From Verrucomicrobiia bacterium (GTDB lineage Bacteria > Verrucomicrobiota > Verrucomicrobiia > Limisphaerales > JAEYXS01), in the NCBI GenBank assembly GCA_036405135.1, contig DASWYF010000048.1:62001-126000 (forward strand): a stretch of DNA of 64,000 nt, written 5' to 3'. Shown in pieces: positions 7,585-16,711 of this stretch. Both the position numbers and the translations under genes were made by a program. The notes under the pieces are model-generated. The model was not told the DNA's origin. It worked only from the letters and a program-made list of their open reading frames with translations, and searched no databases. Each line of letters opens with the position of its first letter. Within the stretch, counting starts at the first letter, position 1.

Positions 7585-8643
7585 TTAGGGTGCAATCTTC
7601 AAAATCCGGTCATTGTAACTATCTGTGATATAAAGCTCCCCTGTCTTCGGATGAATCGTGACTCCGTGTGGTCGTGCCAGTTGCGCTTTCGTGGGATCAC
7701 CACCGAGACCTGCGGCACCTTTCACACCGGTTCCCGCGATGCGCGTGATCTTCCCATCCTTTGGCTGATATCGCCGCACCAGATGACTCTCCGCATCCGC
7801 GATGATCACGCTATTGTCGCGGTCGATGCAGATATATTTCGGGCCGTTCATGGTGGCTTCGAGAGCGGGACCGCCATCGCCTGTGCCGCCTTTCTTGCCG
7901 CTGGCGTTCACCACGGTTTTGATCTTTCCGTCCTTATCCACCACGCGCAGGGCATTGCCGCCGCGTTCGAGGATATAGACATTACCGAGGCGATCGGCCG
8001 CTGCTGCACGGGGATCGACCAACGGGGCTTCCGTGGCCACCGCGCCATCCGCTGGCACGCCCTTCTGCCCATTACCCGCCACGACTTTGCTTTTGCCCGT
8101 CTTGAGATCGAGCGCATGTACCTGGCGCAAGTCCGCGATGTAGAGTTTCGTGCCGCTGAAGTCCAGACTGATGCAGTAAGGCCCGAGGCTCTTGGCCTTC
8201 TGGTTCGGCACGTTGAAGCCGTCGAGGCTGGAAACCTTGCTGGTCTTAATGTCCACTTTGCGGATGCGGCCGTTCCACGTATCACCGATGAGCACGTTGT
8301 CATCCGGCAGAACCATCAGATTATGCGGGCCATTGAACTGGGCATGAAGTGCCGGGCCACCATCACCGGAATCACCTGCCTTCAATTGCCCGGCCACGTG
8401 AGAGAGCACACCTTTGCCATCCACGCGGAGCAGGCGGTTTCCCGAGGCCATCTCCACGATGTACATATTACCCTTGCTATCGAACTCCGTGCCGAAAGGC
8501 TCTTTGAGCTTTGCTTCCAGCGCCGGGATGTTCACGGCGTCATTTGTGCCGCCAGCGACAAGGATGAGCCGCTCAGCTTGGACGGCCAAAGAAAAGACCG
8601 TCAGAAATCCGGCCAGCAGAAAACGTGTCAGAGTGGTGGTCAT
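7585..8643 (-). CDS. Exported NHL-repeat beta-propeller protein
   Basis: A 352-residue protein when started at the ATG at 8643, which places a clean signal peptide (TRFLLAGFLTVFSLAVQA) at the N-terminus; the longer frame would add 25 residues with no such signal. The mature part is a six-bladed NHL-type propeller with repeated G-x-l-Y/V-I-x-D/E patterns: LKEPFGTEFDSKGNMYIVE, GPHNLMVLPDDNVLIGDT, PRAAAADRLGNVYILE, GPKYICIDRDNSVIIAD, and the closing RPHGVTIHPKTGELYITD. Such propellers bind ligands or act as lyases outside the cell; no catalytic residues are evident. It is divergent from icd. Confidence 0.85.
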   Translation of the reverse strand: MTTTLTRFLLAGFLTVFSLAVQAERLILVAGGTNDAVNIPALEAKLKEPFGTEFDSKGNMYIVEMASGNRLLRVDGKGVLSHVAGQLKAGDSGDGGPALHAQFNGPHNLMVLPDDNVLIGDTWNGRIRKVDIKTSKVSSLDGFNVPNQKAKSLGPYCISLDFSGTKLYIADLRQVHALDLKTGKSKVVAGNGQKGVPADGAVATEAPLVDPRAAAADRLGNVYILERGGNALRVVDKDGKIKTVVNASGKKGGTGDGGPALEATMNGPKYICIDRDNSVIIADAESHLVRRYQPKDGKITRIAGTGVKGAAGLGGDPTKAQLARPHGVTIHPKTGELYITDSYNDRILKIAP

Positions 8644-8788
8644 GCAGGGGATATTTAAACCCTCTGGCCTTGAGAATAAACAAGAAATCTGCCCTCTAAG
8701 CGTAAAGACTGTTCGCAATCCGCTTGCGGCAATCGCCCGGAGCCGTTAAACCGTCCTACGCATTTTTTAACGCTAACGAATCAAGCAC

Positions 8789-10144
8789 ATGGCCTACACG
8801 ACCTGCACTGTCCCCGCTGGCGAGAAGATCTCCATCAGCAAGGGTGTCCTCCAAGTCCCCAACAACCCCATCATCCCGTTCATCCGCGGTGACGGCACGG
8901 GGCCGGATATTTGGGCCTCCAGCGTCCGCGTCTTTGATGCCGCGGTGGAAAAAGCCTACGGCGGCCAGAAGAAGATCTCCTGGATGGAAGTATCCGCCGG
9001 GGAAGCCTCGTTCAAGCAATACAACAACTGGTTGCCGGATGACACCGTGGAAGCCTTCAAGGAATTCCTCGTCGGCATCAAGGGACCGCTCACTACGCCT
9101 GTCGGTGGTGGTATCCGTTCTTTGAACGTCGCGCTGCGCCAGATGCTGGACCTCTACGTCTGCCTGCGCCCCGTGCAATATTTCACCGGCGTTCCCAGCC
9201 CGGTGAAGGCTCCGGAAAAGGTGGACATGGTCATCTTCCGCGAGAATACCGAAGACATCTACGCCGGTATCGAATTCAAAGGTGGCACGCCGGAAGCGGC
9301 GAAGGTGCTCGATTTCCTCGCCAAGGAATTCCCGAAAGATTTCGCCAAGATCCGTTTCGGCACGCAGGAGAAGATCGCTGAATACATGGCGCAAGCCTCC
9401 GGCGGTCACGGCGCTCCGCCGGTCGAAGTCGGTCTTGGCATCAAGCCGGTGTCCGCCGTCGGCACGATCCGCCTCATGAAGTCCGCTGTGGAATACGCGA
9501 TCAAGAACAAGCGCAAGAGCGTCACGATCGTCCATAAGGGCAACATCATGAAGTTCACGGAAGGTGCCTTCCGCGATTGGGCTTATGGTGCCTCCAAGCG
9601 CATCTTCGGAGACAAGGTCTATACGTGGGCCCAGTGGGAAGCCACGAAGAAGGAAAAGGGCGAAGAAGCCGCGAACGCCGAACAGAAGGCCGCGCTCGCC
9701 GGTGGGGCCATCCTCATCAAGGACGCCATTGCGGACATCGCCCTGCAACAGGTGCTCACGCGCCCGGAAGACTTCGACGTCATCGCCACATTGAACTTGA
9801 ACGGTGACTACCTCTCCGACGCTCTTGCTGCGCAAGTCGGTGGCATCGGCATCGCTCCTGGTGGTAACATCAACTACGTCAGCGGCCACGCCATCTTCGA
9901 AGCCACGCACGGCACCGCGCCGAAGTATGCGGGCAAAGACATGGTGAACCCTGGCTCCGTCGTCCTCTCCGGCGAAATGATGCTCCGCTATATGGGTTGG
10001 ACCGAAGCGGCCGATCTCATCCTCAAGGGCCTGAACGGCGCCATCGCCAGCAAGCGCGTGACGTATGACTTCGCGCGCCTCATGGAAGGCGGCACGCAGA
10101 TCAAGTGCTCCGAGTTCGGTGATAACATCATCAAGCACATGTAA
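8789..10144 (+). CDS. icd: Isocitrate dehydrogenase (NADP-type, homodimeric)
   Basis: A 451-residue TCA-cycle enzyme that oxidatively decarboxylates isocitrate to 2-oxoglutarate. Length and motifs match the E. coli-type enzyme: [13 protein letters not shown] near 30-42, the substrate-binding and regulatory loop [10 protein letters not shown] (109-118) with Ser111 at the place of the phosphorylated serine of E. coli, [13 protein letters not shown], and the decarboxylating-dehydrogenase signature around [21 protein letters not shown] preference is inferred from family resemblance. It is transcribed alone, divergent from the NHL protein, and ends at a strong hairpin terminator. No kinase/phosphatase gene (aceK) is visible nearby. 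Confidence 0.97.
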   Translation: MAYTTCTVPAGEKISISKGVLQVPNNPIIPFIRGDGTGPDIWASSVRVFDAAVEKAYGGQKKISWMEVSAGEASFKQYNNWLPDDTVEAFKEFLVGIKGPLTTPVGGGIRSLNVALRQMLDLYVCLRPVQYFTGVPSPVKAPEKVDMVIFRENTEDIYAGIEFKGGTPEAAKVLDFLAKEFPKDFAKIRFGTQEKIAEYMAQASGGHGAPPVEVGLGIKPVSAVGTIRLMKSAVEYAIKNKRKSVTIVHKGNIMKFTEGAFRDWAYGASKRIFGDKVYTWAQWEATKKEKGEEAANAEQKAALAGGAILIKDAIADIALQQVLTRPEDFDVIATLNLNGDYLSDALAAQVGGIGIAPGGNINYVSGHAIFEATHGTAPKYAGKDMVNPGSVVLSGEMMLRYMGWTEAADLILKGLNGAIASKRVTYDFARLMEGGTQIKCSEFGDNIIKHM

Positions 10145-10173
10145 GCACGGGTGATCGAAGTTTAAGCTAGTGA

Positions 10174-10207
10174 CAAGCGGCTCAGAGAAATCTGAGCCGC
10201 TTGTTTA
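10174..10207 (+). terminator. Rho-independent terminator after icd
   Basis: Perfect 13-bp stem CAAGCGGCTCAGA / TCTGAGCCGCTTG with a GAAA loop (10174-10203), followed by TTTAT, 29 bp after the icd stop codon. Confidence 0.9.
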
Positions 10208-10327
10208 TGCTGTGATTTCTCCGCTTTGAAGCAGAATGGTTACACCATTGAGATCATTACACAACACGAGACGTTTTGCTGTGCAGGACTTCTCCAAGCC
10301 AGGAGTTTGGGCCGCCAGAAACCGCTT

Positions 10328-11005
10328 CTACGCATTTGGTTTGGTTCCGGCCTGCGCTTCGCGCCGCACATGTTCCACCGCCGCCTTGTAGCCCGGCTCC
10401 AACTCATCCAGACTGCTGATGCTCATCTCCAGATCGCGCACCAAGCCGTCCTTCAAACTGTAGATCCAGCCGTGTACGGTCAGTTCCTGTCCGCGCGCCC
10501 AAGCGTCTTGAACGATGGTCGTGCGACAGACATGGCAGGCTTGCTCGATGGCGTTCAACTCACACAGACGTTCCGCGCGAGCTTGCGGATCGGCCACCGT
10601 ATCGAGCAATGCCTGATGACGATCCCGCACGTCTTGCAAATGACGCAGCCAGTTATCGATGAGGCCGAAACGCATGTTGGTCATGGCCGCCCAAACACCG
10701 CCACAGCCGTGATGACCGCACACGATGATGTGCTTAACCTTCAGCACATCGATGGCGTATTGCATCACTGAAACGCAGTTAAGGTCCGTGGTGATGACGA
10801 GGTTGGCGACGTTGCGATGGACGAATACCTCGCCCGGCAGCAGGCCCACGATCTGATTGGCCGGCACGCGGCTGTCCGAGCAACCGATCCAAAGATATTG
10901 TGGGGATTGCTGGGTCGCGAGACGGGTGAAGAAATCTGGGTCTTTGTCCCGTACCCCTTCCGCCCAGTTGCGGTTACTGGCGAGTAATTCGTCTAGTCGG
11001 CGCAT
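10328..11005 (-). CDS. can: Beta-class carbonic anhydrase
   Basis: A 225-residue zinc enzyme interconverting CO2 and bicarbonate in the cytoplasm. All active-site residues are present: Cys42, Asp44 and Arg46 in GCSDSRVPANQ, and His98 and Cys101 in CGHHGCGGV. The stretch GEVFVHRNVANLV follows as in E. coli Can, which it resembles along its full length, including the C-terminal WIYSLKDGLVRDL segment. It is a single gene convergent with icd; both TCA flux and carboxylation need bicarbonate but a regulatory link is not shown by the sequence. Confidence 0.96.
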   Translation of the reverse strand: MRRLDELLASNRNWAEGVRDKDPDFFTRLATQQSPQYLWIGCSDSRVPANQIVGLLPGEVFVHRNVANLVITTDLNCVSVMQYAIDVLKVKHIIVCGHHGCGGVWAAMTNMRFGLIDNWLRHLQDVRDRHQALLDTVADPQARAERLCELNAIEQACHVCRTTIVQDAWARGQELTVHGWIYSLKDGLVRDLEMSISSLDELEPGYKAAVEHVRREAQAGTKPNA

Positions 11006-11079
11006 GTTCTCCCGATTCTAGCGAAACCTCACGATTTGCAAACCCCGAAAATCAAACCCGCCTGGAACTGATCGTGCCG

Positions 11080-11114
11080 AAAAAAGCTAACGGCGGCTTG
11101 AAAAGCCGCCGTTA
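11080..11114 (-). terminator. Terminator of the dienelactone hydrolase gene
   Basis: A perfect 12-bp stem TAACGGCGGCTT / AAGCCGCCGTTA (11088-11099, 11103-11114) with a 3-base loop. On the minus strand it is followed by GCTTTTTTCGG, so it fits intrinsic termination downstream of the gene at 11165-11953. The same GGCGGCTT/AAGCCGCC core occurs in the hairpin train near 50.3 kb. Confidence 0.8.
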
Positions 11115-11123
11115 CGAATGCCT

Positions 11124-11140
11124 CGTGTCATCAGGACACG
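11124..11140. repeat. CGTGTC/GACACG stem-loop
   Basis: A 6-bp stem with ATCAG loop placed 9 bp after the terminator hairpin. The order GCCGCC-hairpin, short spacer GAATnnC/T, CGTGnC-hairpin is the same as at 50301-50348. Confidence 0.6.
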
Positions 11141-11164
11141 GGAAAATATCAGTGTTCTTTTCCG

Positions 11165-11953
11165 TTACTTCCCAAAAATCTCCGCAAAGAACGCCTTCAT
11201 CGCCTCCCAGGAACGCTTGTCAGCCTTCTCGTTGTAAGCCGCTCCCTTGGAGTTGTCACTGCCCGCATCCCAGTGCGTGAAGCTGTGTACGGCGTTGCCG
11301 TAAGAGACGAGTTGCCAGTCAATCTTCGCATCGCGCATCTCTTTCTCGAAACCGGCGACCTCGGCGGGAGGAACATGCGGGTCATCGGCGCCATGGAGGG
11401 CGAGGACTTTGCCGCGGATCTTGCGCGCATCATCCGGCGTGGGCGTGCTCAGGCCGCCGTGGAAGCTCACCACACCATTCACCGTGGCGCCGTTACGAGC
11501 AAGCTCCAGCACCGTCGTACCGCCGAAGCAATAGCCGATCGCTGCTACCTTGTTCGCATCGGTGAACTCGCTCTTGTTCAGCACGGAGAGGCCGGCATCC
11601 ACGCGCTTGCGCAGCAGTGCGCGATCACTCTTGTATTTGCCCGCCATGGCACCCGCATCTTTCGGATCGCTCGGGCGGATGCCCTTGCCATAGATATCCA
11701 CGCAGAAAACATTGTAGCCGAGCTGCGCCAGCATCTCCGCGCGTTTCTTCTCATAATCGCCCAGGCCCTTCCACTGATGCACCACCAGCACACCGGGGCG
11801 CTTGCCCTTCACGGCATCGTCATAAACGTGCCAGCCTTCGAGGGTGGTGCTGCCTTCCTTATATTCCACGGCCTTCGCCTGAATGGCGGCGGATGCGCTC
11901 CAGCTAACGGCCAAGAGAGACGAAAATGCTACGAGAAGTGTGTTGATCTTCAT
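11165..11953 (-). CDS. Exported dienelactone hydrolase family protein
   Basis: A 262-residue alpha/beta hydrolase. Started at the ATG at 11953 it has a signal peptide (LLVAFSSLLAVSWSASA); the longer frame adds 15 residues without merit. The catalytic triad typical of the family is visible: Cys142 in AAIGYCFGG, Asp191 in LALHGADDPHVP, and His223 in YGNAVHSFTH. Family members cleave ester or lactone bonds; an exported form is common in verrucomicrobia and its substrate is not known. It lies alone, followed by its own terminator. Confidence 0.88.
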   Translation of the reverse strand: MKINTLLVAFSSLLAVSWSASAAIQAKAVEYKEGSTTLEGWHVYDDAVKGKRPGVLVVHQWKGLGDYEKKRAEMLAQLGYNVFCVDIYGKGIRPSDPKDAGAMAGKYKSDRALLRKRVDAGLSVLNKSEFTDANKVAAIGYCFGGTTVLELARNGATVNGVVSFHGGLSTPTPDDARKIRGKVLALHGADDPHVPPAEVAGFEKEMRDAKIDWQLVSYGNAVHSFTHWDAGSDNSKGAAYNEKADKRSWEAMKAFFAEIFGK

Positions 11954-12032
11954 GGGAACCACAATACTCCAAGACCGGTATGGGTCAATGGAAGGCATTG
12001 ACGCAAATCCCAGTGCGTGAGAGTTTTATTTC

Positions 12033-12293
12033 ATGAGTGCAACCGCTGTGCGGGAAAAAAGGGAGACGACGATTCCGGCTGATGTCGCCGAAGCGGCTGG
12101 CATCCATCCTGGTGACCAAGTGGACTGGCGCTTTGAAGGCGGAGAGATTCGCGTCCGTAAAATCGTGATGGAACAGCCCGAAACTTTGGGCATGACAGAC
12201 ATTGATCCGGTCACGCTGCTTCCCAAGGCAGGAACCATCACCCGTGAGAGTATAGTGGCCGCTATTCGTGCTGACCGGAATGGTAAATCATGA
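12033..12293 (+). CDS. AbrB/MazE-type antitoxin
   Basis: An 86-residue protein whose first 45 residues form a swapped-hairpin AbrB DNA-binding domain: KRETTIPADVAEAAGIHPGDQVDWRFEGGEIRVRKI. The C-terminal 40 residues (TRESIVAAIRADRNGKS at the end) are likely to wrap around the toxin. It overlaps the PIN-domain gene by 4 bases (ATGA), the usual layout of VapBC modules, and would repress its own operon and neutralise the toxin. The N-terminal VREKRETTIP resembles the promoter-binding hairpin of this family. Confidence 0.8.
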   Translation: MSATAVREKRETTIPADVAEAAGIHPGDQVDWRFEGGEIRVRKIVMEQPETLGMTDIDPVTLLPKAGTITRESIVAAIRADRNGKS

Positions 12294-12703
12294 AGATATA
12301 TTGGGATTCCTCAGCATTGATCTGGTTTTACTCCCGTAAGCGGCTGGTTGAAATCAAAGGCGTCACACGCACGCACACCTTGGCAGAAGTTTTCTCCGCA
12401 CTCACTGGTCGCGGTATCATGCTACAGATGGATGACGGCACCCAGCGCCCACGGAAATATTCTCCTGAAATTGCAACTGCGGTAGTGGAACAGATGTATC
12501 AACGACTCGAGTTTGTGGACATCTCCGCAGCGGAAACTATAAAATCATTTTCTCTTACCCACACTCAAGGCGTACAAGGCGGACGCATCCATGATTACCT
12601 CCATGTAAAAGCTGCGGAGATGGCAAGAGCTGATGAGCTATGGACTGCCGATGAGAACGATTTAAGCGGCCTTGGGAAGGTAACCGTCCGCATTTTGACC
12701 TAA
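12290..12703 (+). CDS. PIN-domain toxin (VapC-like ribonuclease)
   Basis: A 137-residue PIN-domain protein. The acidic residues expected to hold Mg2+ are present: Asp6 in YWDSSALIW, Glu in THTLAEVFSAL (about residue 34), and aspartates in the C-terminal ELWTADENDL. The YLHVKAAEMARADELWT stretch is typical of the last helix and strand. It would cleave RNA when released from the antitoxin encoded just upstream. The central part is longer than in many short VapC proteins, but no key residue seems lost. Confidence 0.8.
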   Translation: MKIYWDSSALIWFYSRKRLVEIKGVTRTHTLAEVFSALTGRGIMLQMDDGTQRPRKYSPEIATAVVEQMYQRLEFVDISAAETIKSFSLTHTQGVQGGRIHDYLHVKAAEMARADELWTADENDLSGLGKVTVRILT

Positions 12704-12734
12704 CTCGTCTGTAGAAAGTAACGCTCCAAAGCCA

Positions 12735-12754
12735 CGCCGATTCAGAGATCGGCG
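12735..12754. repeat. CGCCGAT/ATCGGCG stem-loop
   Basis: Perfect 7-bp stem with TCAGAG loop in the 88-bp gap between the PIN-domain gene and the convergent alpha-E gene. There is no T-run on either side, so it resembles the other intergenic stem-loops more than a terminator. Confidence 0.5.
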
Positions 12755-12791
12755 CTCCACCGTCCTTCGCCCCGCTCACCTCGCCTTTGAA

Positions 12792-13802
12792 CTATTGCAC
12801 CTGCACTTGTTGCTGCTGCACCGGCTCAGGCGAGATGATGATCTCCGGCTCCGGATGATAGATGTAGGTGGAGTAAAACTCCGCGCTGATCTGGTTGAAG
12901 CGGATCTGCAGATCATCCATCGCCTTGTGCAGGCCCTTGCTGTATATCTCGTCGATGCGGCTGAAGGTGAGCTCGGAAAGGAAACGTCCGCTCAATTGCT
13001 CCGCGCGATTCGAGAAACGTCCCGGGGCCACGCCCGAGATACGGCGCAGCGAATCATCCGCATGTCGCATGCAGAAAAGCACCGAGCGCGGCAGATCCGC
13101 ATTCAACAGGAGCAGTTCGGCGACCTTCACCGGTTGCACGCCTGCGCCATAGATGCGCTGATACGTTTGTCGAGCGCTGCACATACGCAAAACCGAGAGC
13201 CATTGCAACAGGCTGTCACCGGTATTCTTGCCGCATTGTTTCATCAGATGGAATTCGGCGTCGAGTATACGCGTGGTCTTGTCCGCGCGTTCCAGGTGCT
13301 TGCCCATCTGAATGAAATCCCACGCTTCACCGTGCAGCATCGTCGTGTTCGTGATGCCGCCGAAGAGTTGCATCGTCTGGATGATGCGTTGGAAGAAATC
13401 GTACTGATTGCGCTCGAAGGCCTGGCGTGCGCTCTTGCTCGTGAGCCAGAGATACGTGCGGTTCAGTTCCTCCCACATCTCCGTGGTGATCTGTTCGCGG
13501 ATGGTGCGCGCGTTCTCGCGTGCTTCGCAGAGACTGCCCACGACGGAGTTCGTGTGGCTGCGATCGAACACGATGAAATCGATCACATCCTGCACTTCGG
13601 CATTCGCGTGTTTCTTGCGGAACTCCGCTTCATCACCAAAGCACGCGACGATGGGCAGCCAGTTCTTCGACATCAGCGCGGCCTGTTGCGCGGGCGCATC
13701 CAGCATCAGTTGCAGGTTGATGTCCACGAGGCGCGCGACGTTTTCGGCGCGTTCCACGTAGCGACCCATCCAGTAAAGACCATCGGCAACTCGGCTTAAC
13801 AT
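12792..13802 (-). CDS. Alpha-E domain-containing protein (DUF403)
   Basis: A 336-residue, all-helical protein that opens with the family hallmark MLSRVADGLYWMGRYVERAENVARLVD. Alpha-E proteins are nearly always encoded beside a circularly permuted ATP-grasp protein and are thought to take part in an uncharacterised peptide- or amide-forming reaction together with it. Here that partner is encoded upstream on the same strand, 205 bp away. The C-terminus is unusual in ending with a proline/glutamine tail (PEPVQQQQVQVQ). Function in the cell is inferred from the pairing only. Confidence 0.9.
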   Translation of the reverse strand: MLSRVADGLYWMGRYVERAENVARLVDINLQLMLDAPAQQAALMSKNWLPIVACFGDEAEFRKKHANAEVQDVIDFIVFDRSHTNSVVGSLCEARENARTIREQITTEMWEELNRTYLWLTSKSARQAFERNQYDFFQRIIQTMQLFGGITNTTMLHGEAWDFIQMGKHLERADKTTRILDAEFHLMKQCGKNTGDSLLQWLSVLRMCSARQTYQRIYGAGVQPVKVAELLLLNADLPRSVLFCMRHADDSLRRISGVAPGRFSNRAEQLSGRFLSELTFSRIDEIYSKGLHKAMDDLQIRFNQISAEFYSTYIYHPEPEIIISPEPVQQQQVQVQ

Positions 13803-13834
13803 ACGCGAAAATTAGGCTTTTCTGCTTTCTTCCT

Positions 13835-13950
13835 TCGCCCCTCGGAGGGGAGAAGGATTGAGGATGAGGGGTGCCCTCTCTCAAAAACGGTATTAACAAT
13901 CCGAACCCGGCACCCCTCACCCCGGCCCTCTCCCCTCCGAGGGGCGAGGG
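13835..13950. repeat. Inverted pair of GC-rich CCCCTCGGAGGGG repeats
   Basis: Left arm 13835-13873 reads CGCCCCTCGGAGGGGAGAAG...GAGGGGTGC; right arm 13909-13950 is close to its reverse complement and ends CTCCGAGGGGCGAGGG. Each arm contains its own small CCCCTC/GAGGGG palindrome. The same unit occurs at 27538-27580, 53878-53922 and, degenerate, at 34934-34973. It fills the gap between the ATP-grasp and alpha-E genes. Confidence 0.8.
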
Positions 13951-14007
13951 TGGTTTGGGCTCTGAACCTTTCCCACACGTTATGCCGTTCGATGCTCATG
14001 GCACGTT

Positions 14008-15453
14008 CTACTCGTCTCCATCCAGCACCCACGTGTCTTTGCTACCGCCGCCCTGTGAAGAGTTCACCACCAGCGAACCCTTCTTCAACGCCACGCGCGT
14101 CAATCCGCCCGGGATGATGCTCACCTTCTCACCGTAGAGCACATACGGACGCAGATCGATGTGACGGCCCTCGAAGTTTCCATCCACCCAGCATGGGCTG
14201 CGCGAGAGGCCGAGTGTCGGCTGCGCGATGTAATTGCGCGGATCGGCCTTCACCAGCTTGCGGAATTTCTCGATCGTCTTCGTATCAGAATGCGGACCCA
14301 CCATCATGCCGTAACCGCCCGCTTCATTCGCGGCCTTCACCACGAGCTTCGGGAGATTATCCATGATGTACTTCATGTCCTCCGGTTCGCTCGCGAGATA
14401 CGTCGGCACGTTCGGCAGGATCGGATCTTGGTCGAGGTAATACTTGATCATGCGCGGCACGAAGTAATACATCACCTTGTCATCCGCCACGCCCGTGCCG
14501 ATGGCATTCGCCAACGAAACATTGCCCGCACGATAAGCTCCCACGATGCCCGGCACACCCAGCATGGAATCGCGACGGAACACTTGTGGATCGAGGAAAT
14601 CATCATCAATACGGCGATAGATCACATCCACCGCTTGCAGACCTTTCGTCGTGCGCATGAAGACGTGATTATCGCGAACGACGAGGTCGCGGCCTTCCAC
14701 GATTTCCACGCCCATCTGCCGCGCGAGGAATGAGTGCTCGAAATACGCGCTGTTGTAGATACCTGGTGTGAGCACGGCCACCGTGGGATTCGGCTTCCCG
14801 TGCGGCGCGATGTATTGCAGCAGCTTGAGCAACTCTTCCGTGTATTGCTCCACGGGTCGCACGCTGTACGTCTCGAAAAGATTCGGGAACACGCGCTTGA
14901 GCGTCTGGCGATTCTCCAAGACGTAGGAGACACCGCTCGGGCAACGGCCGTTATCTTCCAGCACCAGGTATTGGCCGGAATCATCACGCACCAAGTCCGT
15001 ACCGCAGATGTGGATGTAGATATTGCGCGGCACATCGAAGCCCATCAGCTCTGGGCGGAAGTGCTTCGCGTTCTCCACGAAATGCCGCGGGATCACGCCA
15101 TCCTTCAGGATCATCTGGCCGTGATAGATATCATGCAGGAACAGGTTCAGCGCGGTGATGCGTTGCACGAGGCCCAGCTCGATGCGTTCCCATTCCTTGC
15201 CCGGGATGATGCGCGGCACGAGATCGAAGGGGAAGATGCGCTCCGTGCCCTGATTGTCACTGTAAACGGTGAAGGTGATGCCTTGGTTCAGGAAGGAGAG
15301 ATCGGCCATCTGGCGGCGCTGCTCCATATCCTCGTTGGTGAGCTTCTGGAACCGCTCCTGCAACCGGCGGTAATGCGGGCGCACGCGATGCGGCGCGGAG
15401 AACATTTCATCGAAGAACCCGTCGAGCTGGTATTGGCCAAAGGAAAGCTTCAT
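14008..15453 (-). CDS. Circularly permuted type 2 ATP-grasp protein
   Basis: A 481-residue enzyme of the DUF404/DUF407 type, expected to couple ATP hydrolysis to formation of an amide or peptide bond. Visible family landmarks are [19 protein letters not shown], the ATP-grasp stretch [34 protein letters not shown] and the C-terminal [17 protein letters not shown]. The length is normal for the stand-alone form. It is upstream of the alpha-E gene on the same strand, the standard pairing; the transglutaminase-like or proteasome-like gene that often completes the cluster is absent here. Substrate unknown. Confidence 0.9.
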   Translation of the reverse strand: MKLSFGQYQLDGFFDEMFSAPHRVRPHYRRLQERFQKLTNEDMEQRRQMADLSFLNQGITFTVYSDNQGTERIFPFDLVPRIIPGKEWERIELGLVQRITALNLFLHDIYHGQMILKDGVIPRHFVENAKHFRPELMGFDVPRNIYIHICGTDLVRDDSGQYLVLEDNGRCPSGVSYVLENRQTLKRVFPNLFETYSVRPVEQYTEELLKLLQYIAPHGKPNPTVAVLTPGIYNSAYFEHSFLARQMGVEIVEGRDLVVRDNHVFMRTTKGLQAVDVIYRRIDDDFLDPQVFRRDSMLGVPGIVGAYRAGNVSLANAIGTGVADDKVMYYFVPRMIKYYLDQDPILPNVPTYLASEPEDMKYIMDNLPKLVVKAANEAGGYGMMVGPHSDTKTIEKFRKLVKADPRNYIAQPTLGLSRSPCWVDGNFEGRHIDLRPYVLYGEKVSIIPGGLTRVALKKGSLVVNSSQGGGSKDTWVLDGDE

Positions 15454-15640
15454 GCGCGTGGCGTCTCAAGCGGCTGCACAACAGACTGTATTGGCGATAT
15501 GCTGCCGAACACGTCGCTACCCTAACGGTTTGCCACGGAACGTCAAAGGCAGTTTCAGCCATTTAAGGCATGAATGATATTCATTGAAATGCGTCCATGG
15601 ATGAACATCGGGCCATCTAAAATTCTGTACGTGCCAAGCT

Positions 15641-15678
15641 CAAAGAAAAAAGCGGCGAGCCGGTAAGCTCGCCGCTTT
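15641..15678 (-). terminator. Terminator of the pseudopilin operon
   Basis: 12-bp stem AAAGCGGCGAGC / GCTCGCCGCTTT (15649-15660, 15667-15678) with a 6-base loop; on the minus strand it is followed by TTTTCTTTG. It lies 32 bp after the stop of the pseudopilin gene. Confidence 0.85.
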
Positions 15679-15710
15679 GAGATTCCTGCCCAAGCGAATA
15701 GTCTGCGAAA

Positions 15711-16700
15711 TCAATCCTTCGGATTGATTGTCCATTCTCCCGTGCTCAATGCTGTATTGATATTTGTGTTCCCCAATGTGGCTGTCTTGTCTTTGATCTC
15801 AGCGTGACCATCCAGGTACAGGTAGTTGAACATTCCGTTGCCATGATGAGTACCATCTGCGTAGCCCTGAGAGTATTGGAGATGACCACCATCGGCTGTG
15901 GGTTGACGTGGCCAATCGATGATAGAGTGACCGGTGTTTCCCAACAGGTTATCGATGGTCAATTTTTCCGTGAGCATCATCGTTGCGGTCTTGTCCTGGA
16001 TTAATTGGTCATAGATGGCGGCTTGACGGCGGGCATAGAGTCTCGGATCGCCAGTTGTTGAGGCCCGGTCGCCGTCCGCCGTGTTCCAAGCACTGGCGTG
16101 CTGTTCGCCGGAAGTCCACCAAAGACCAATGCCAGAGTTGCTGTAGGGATTTGGCGGCCAGTGATTTCCACGACCACCATGATTGTGGTCCATGCTATGA
16201 GATGGCATAGAATAGCTTCGTTTATTTCCGCCATAGCGCTGGGTGGTCGGATCTTGCAAATTACCGGGCCAGTCGATTTTATCGGCCGGACATACAAACT
16301 GTTTGAGAATAGGTTTTGAAACCGGCGGTGAGGCCTGTTTATCCCAAGCTATTCGCCAATTGGTTTGTCCATCGCCAATGGTATAGGGAGCACCCAAATA
16401 CCCCATGATCAGATCATCCCATGAGTAGTGTTGAGCGGCAGCCGCAGCTACCGATTGCAGCGTGCCGTAGGGAAGCTTTTGCTTGTTGTCACCCGAGTAC
16501 ATCATCATGCCCACGCCCTGTTGTTTCAGGTTGGTCAGACAATTGTTGGCAATCGCGCGTTGCTTGGCCTTGGCCAAGGCAGGCAAAAGCATGCCGGCCA
16601 GAATGGCGATAATGGCAATGACCACCAACAGTTCAATCAATGTGAAAGCCGCTTTAAAGCGAGGCTCGGTCAACACAGGTAAAGGATATGATCTTTTCAT
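15711..16700 (-). CDS. Type II secretion/type IV pilin-like protein (pseudopilin, DUF1559-like)
   Basis: A 329-residue protein when started at the ATG at 16700; this leaves 11 bp after the upstream lipoprotein gene. Residues 18-40 are the prepilin N-terminal cleavage/methylation motif and helix ([25 protein letters not shown]), with Glu at +5 after the cleavage site. The C-terminal part has the motif YLYLDGHAE, the H-x9-DG-type feature of the large verrucomicrobial/planctomycetal pseudopilin family. These proteins occur in many paralogues per genome and are presumed parts or substrates of a pseudopilus-like export system. Specific role unknown. Confidence 0.9.
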   Translation of the reverse strand: MKRSYPLPVLTEPRFKAAFTLIELLVVIAIIAILAGMLLPALAKAKQRAIANNCLTNLKQQGVGMMMYSGDNKQKLPYGTLQSVAAAAAQHYSWDDLIMGYLGAPYTIGDGQTNWRIAWDKQASPPVSKPILKQFVCPADKIDWPGNLQDPTTQRYGGNKRSYSMPSHSMDHNHGGRGNHWPPNPYSNSGIGLWWTSGEQHASAWNTADGDRASTTGDPRLYARRQAAIYDQLIQDKTATMMLTEKLTIDNLLGNTGHSIIDWPRQPTADGGHLQYSQGYADGTHHGNGMFNYLYLDGHAEIKDKTATLGNTNINTALSTGEWTINPKD

Positions 16701-16711
16701 AGGTTGGATGG

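Noticed and set aside
8756-10138. Long minus-strand open frame opposite icd
   Set aside because: Exact antisense of a highly conserved gene; His/Arg/Glu-rich translation typical of GC-rich shadows.
12795-13799. Plus-strand open frame mirroring the alpha-E gene
   Set aside because: Same length as the alpha-E gene on the other strand; only the minus-strand translation shows family motifs.
13871-14137. Small peptide with LTPALSPPRGEG
   Set aside because: A known kind of artefact: translation of the GC-rich intergenic repeat, also seen at 27.4 kb and 53.8 kb.
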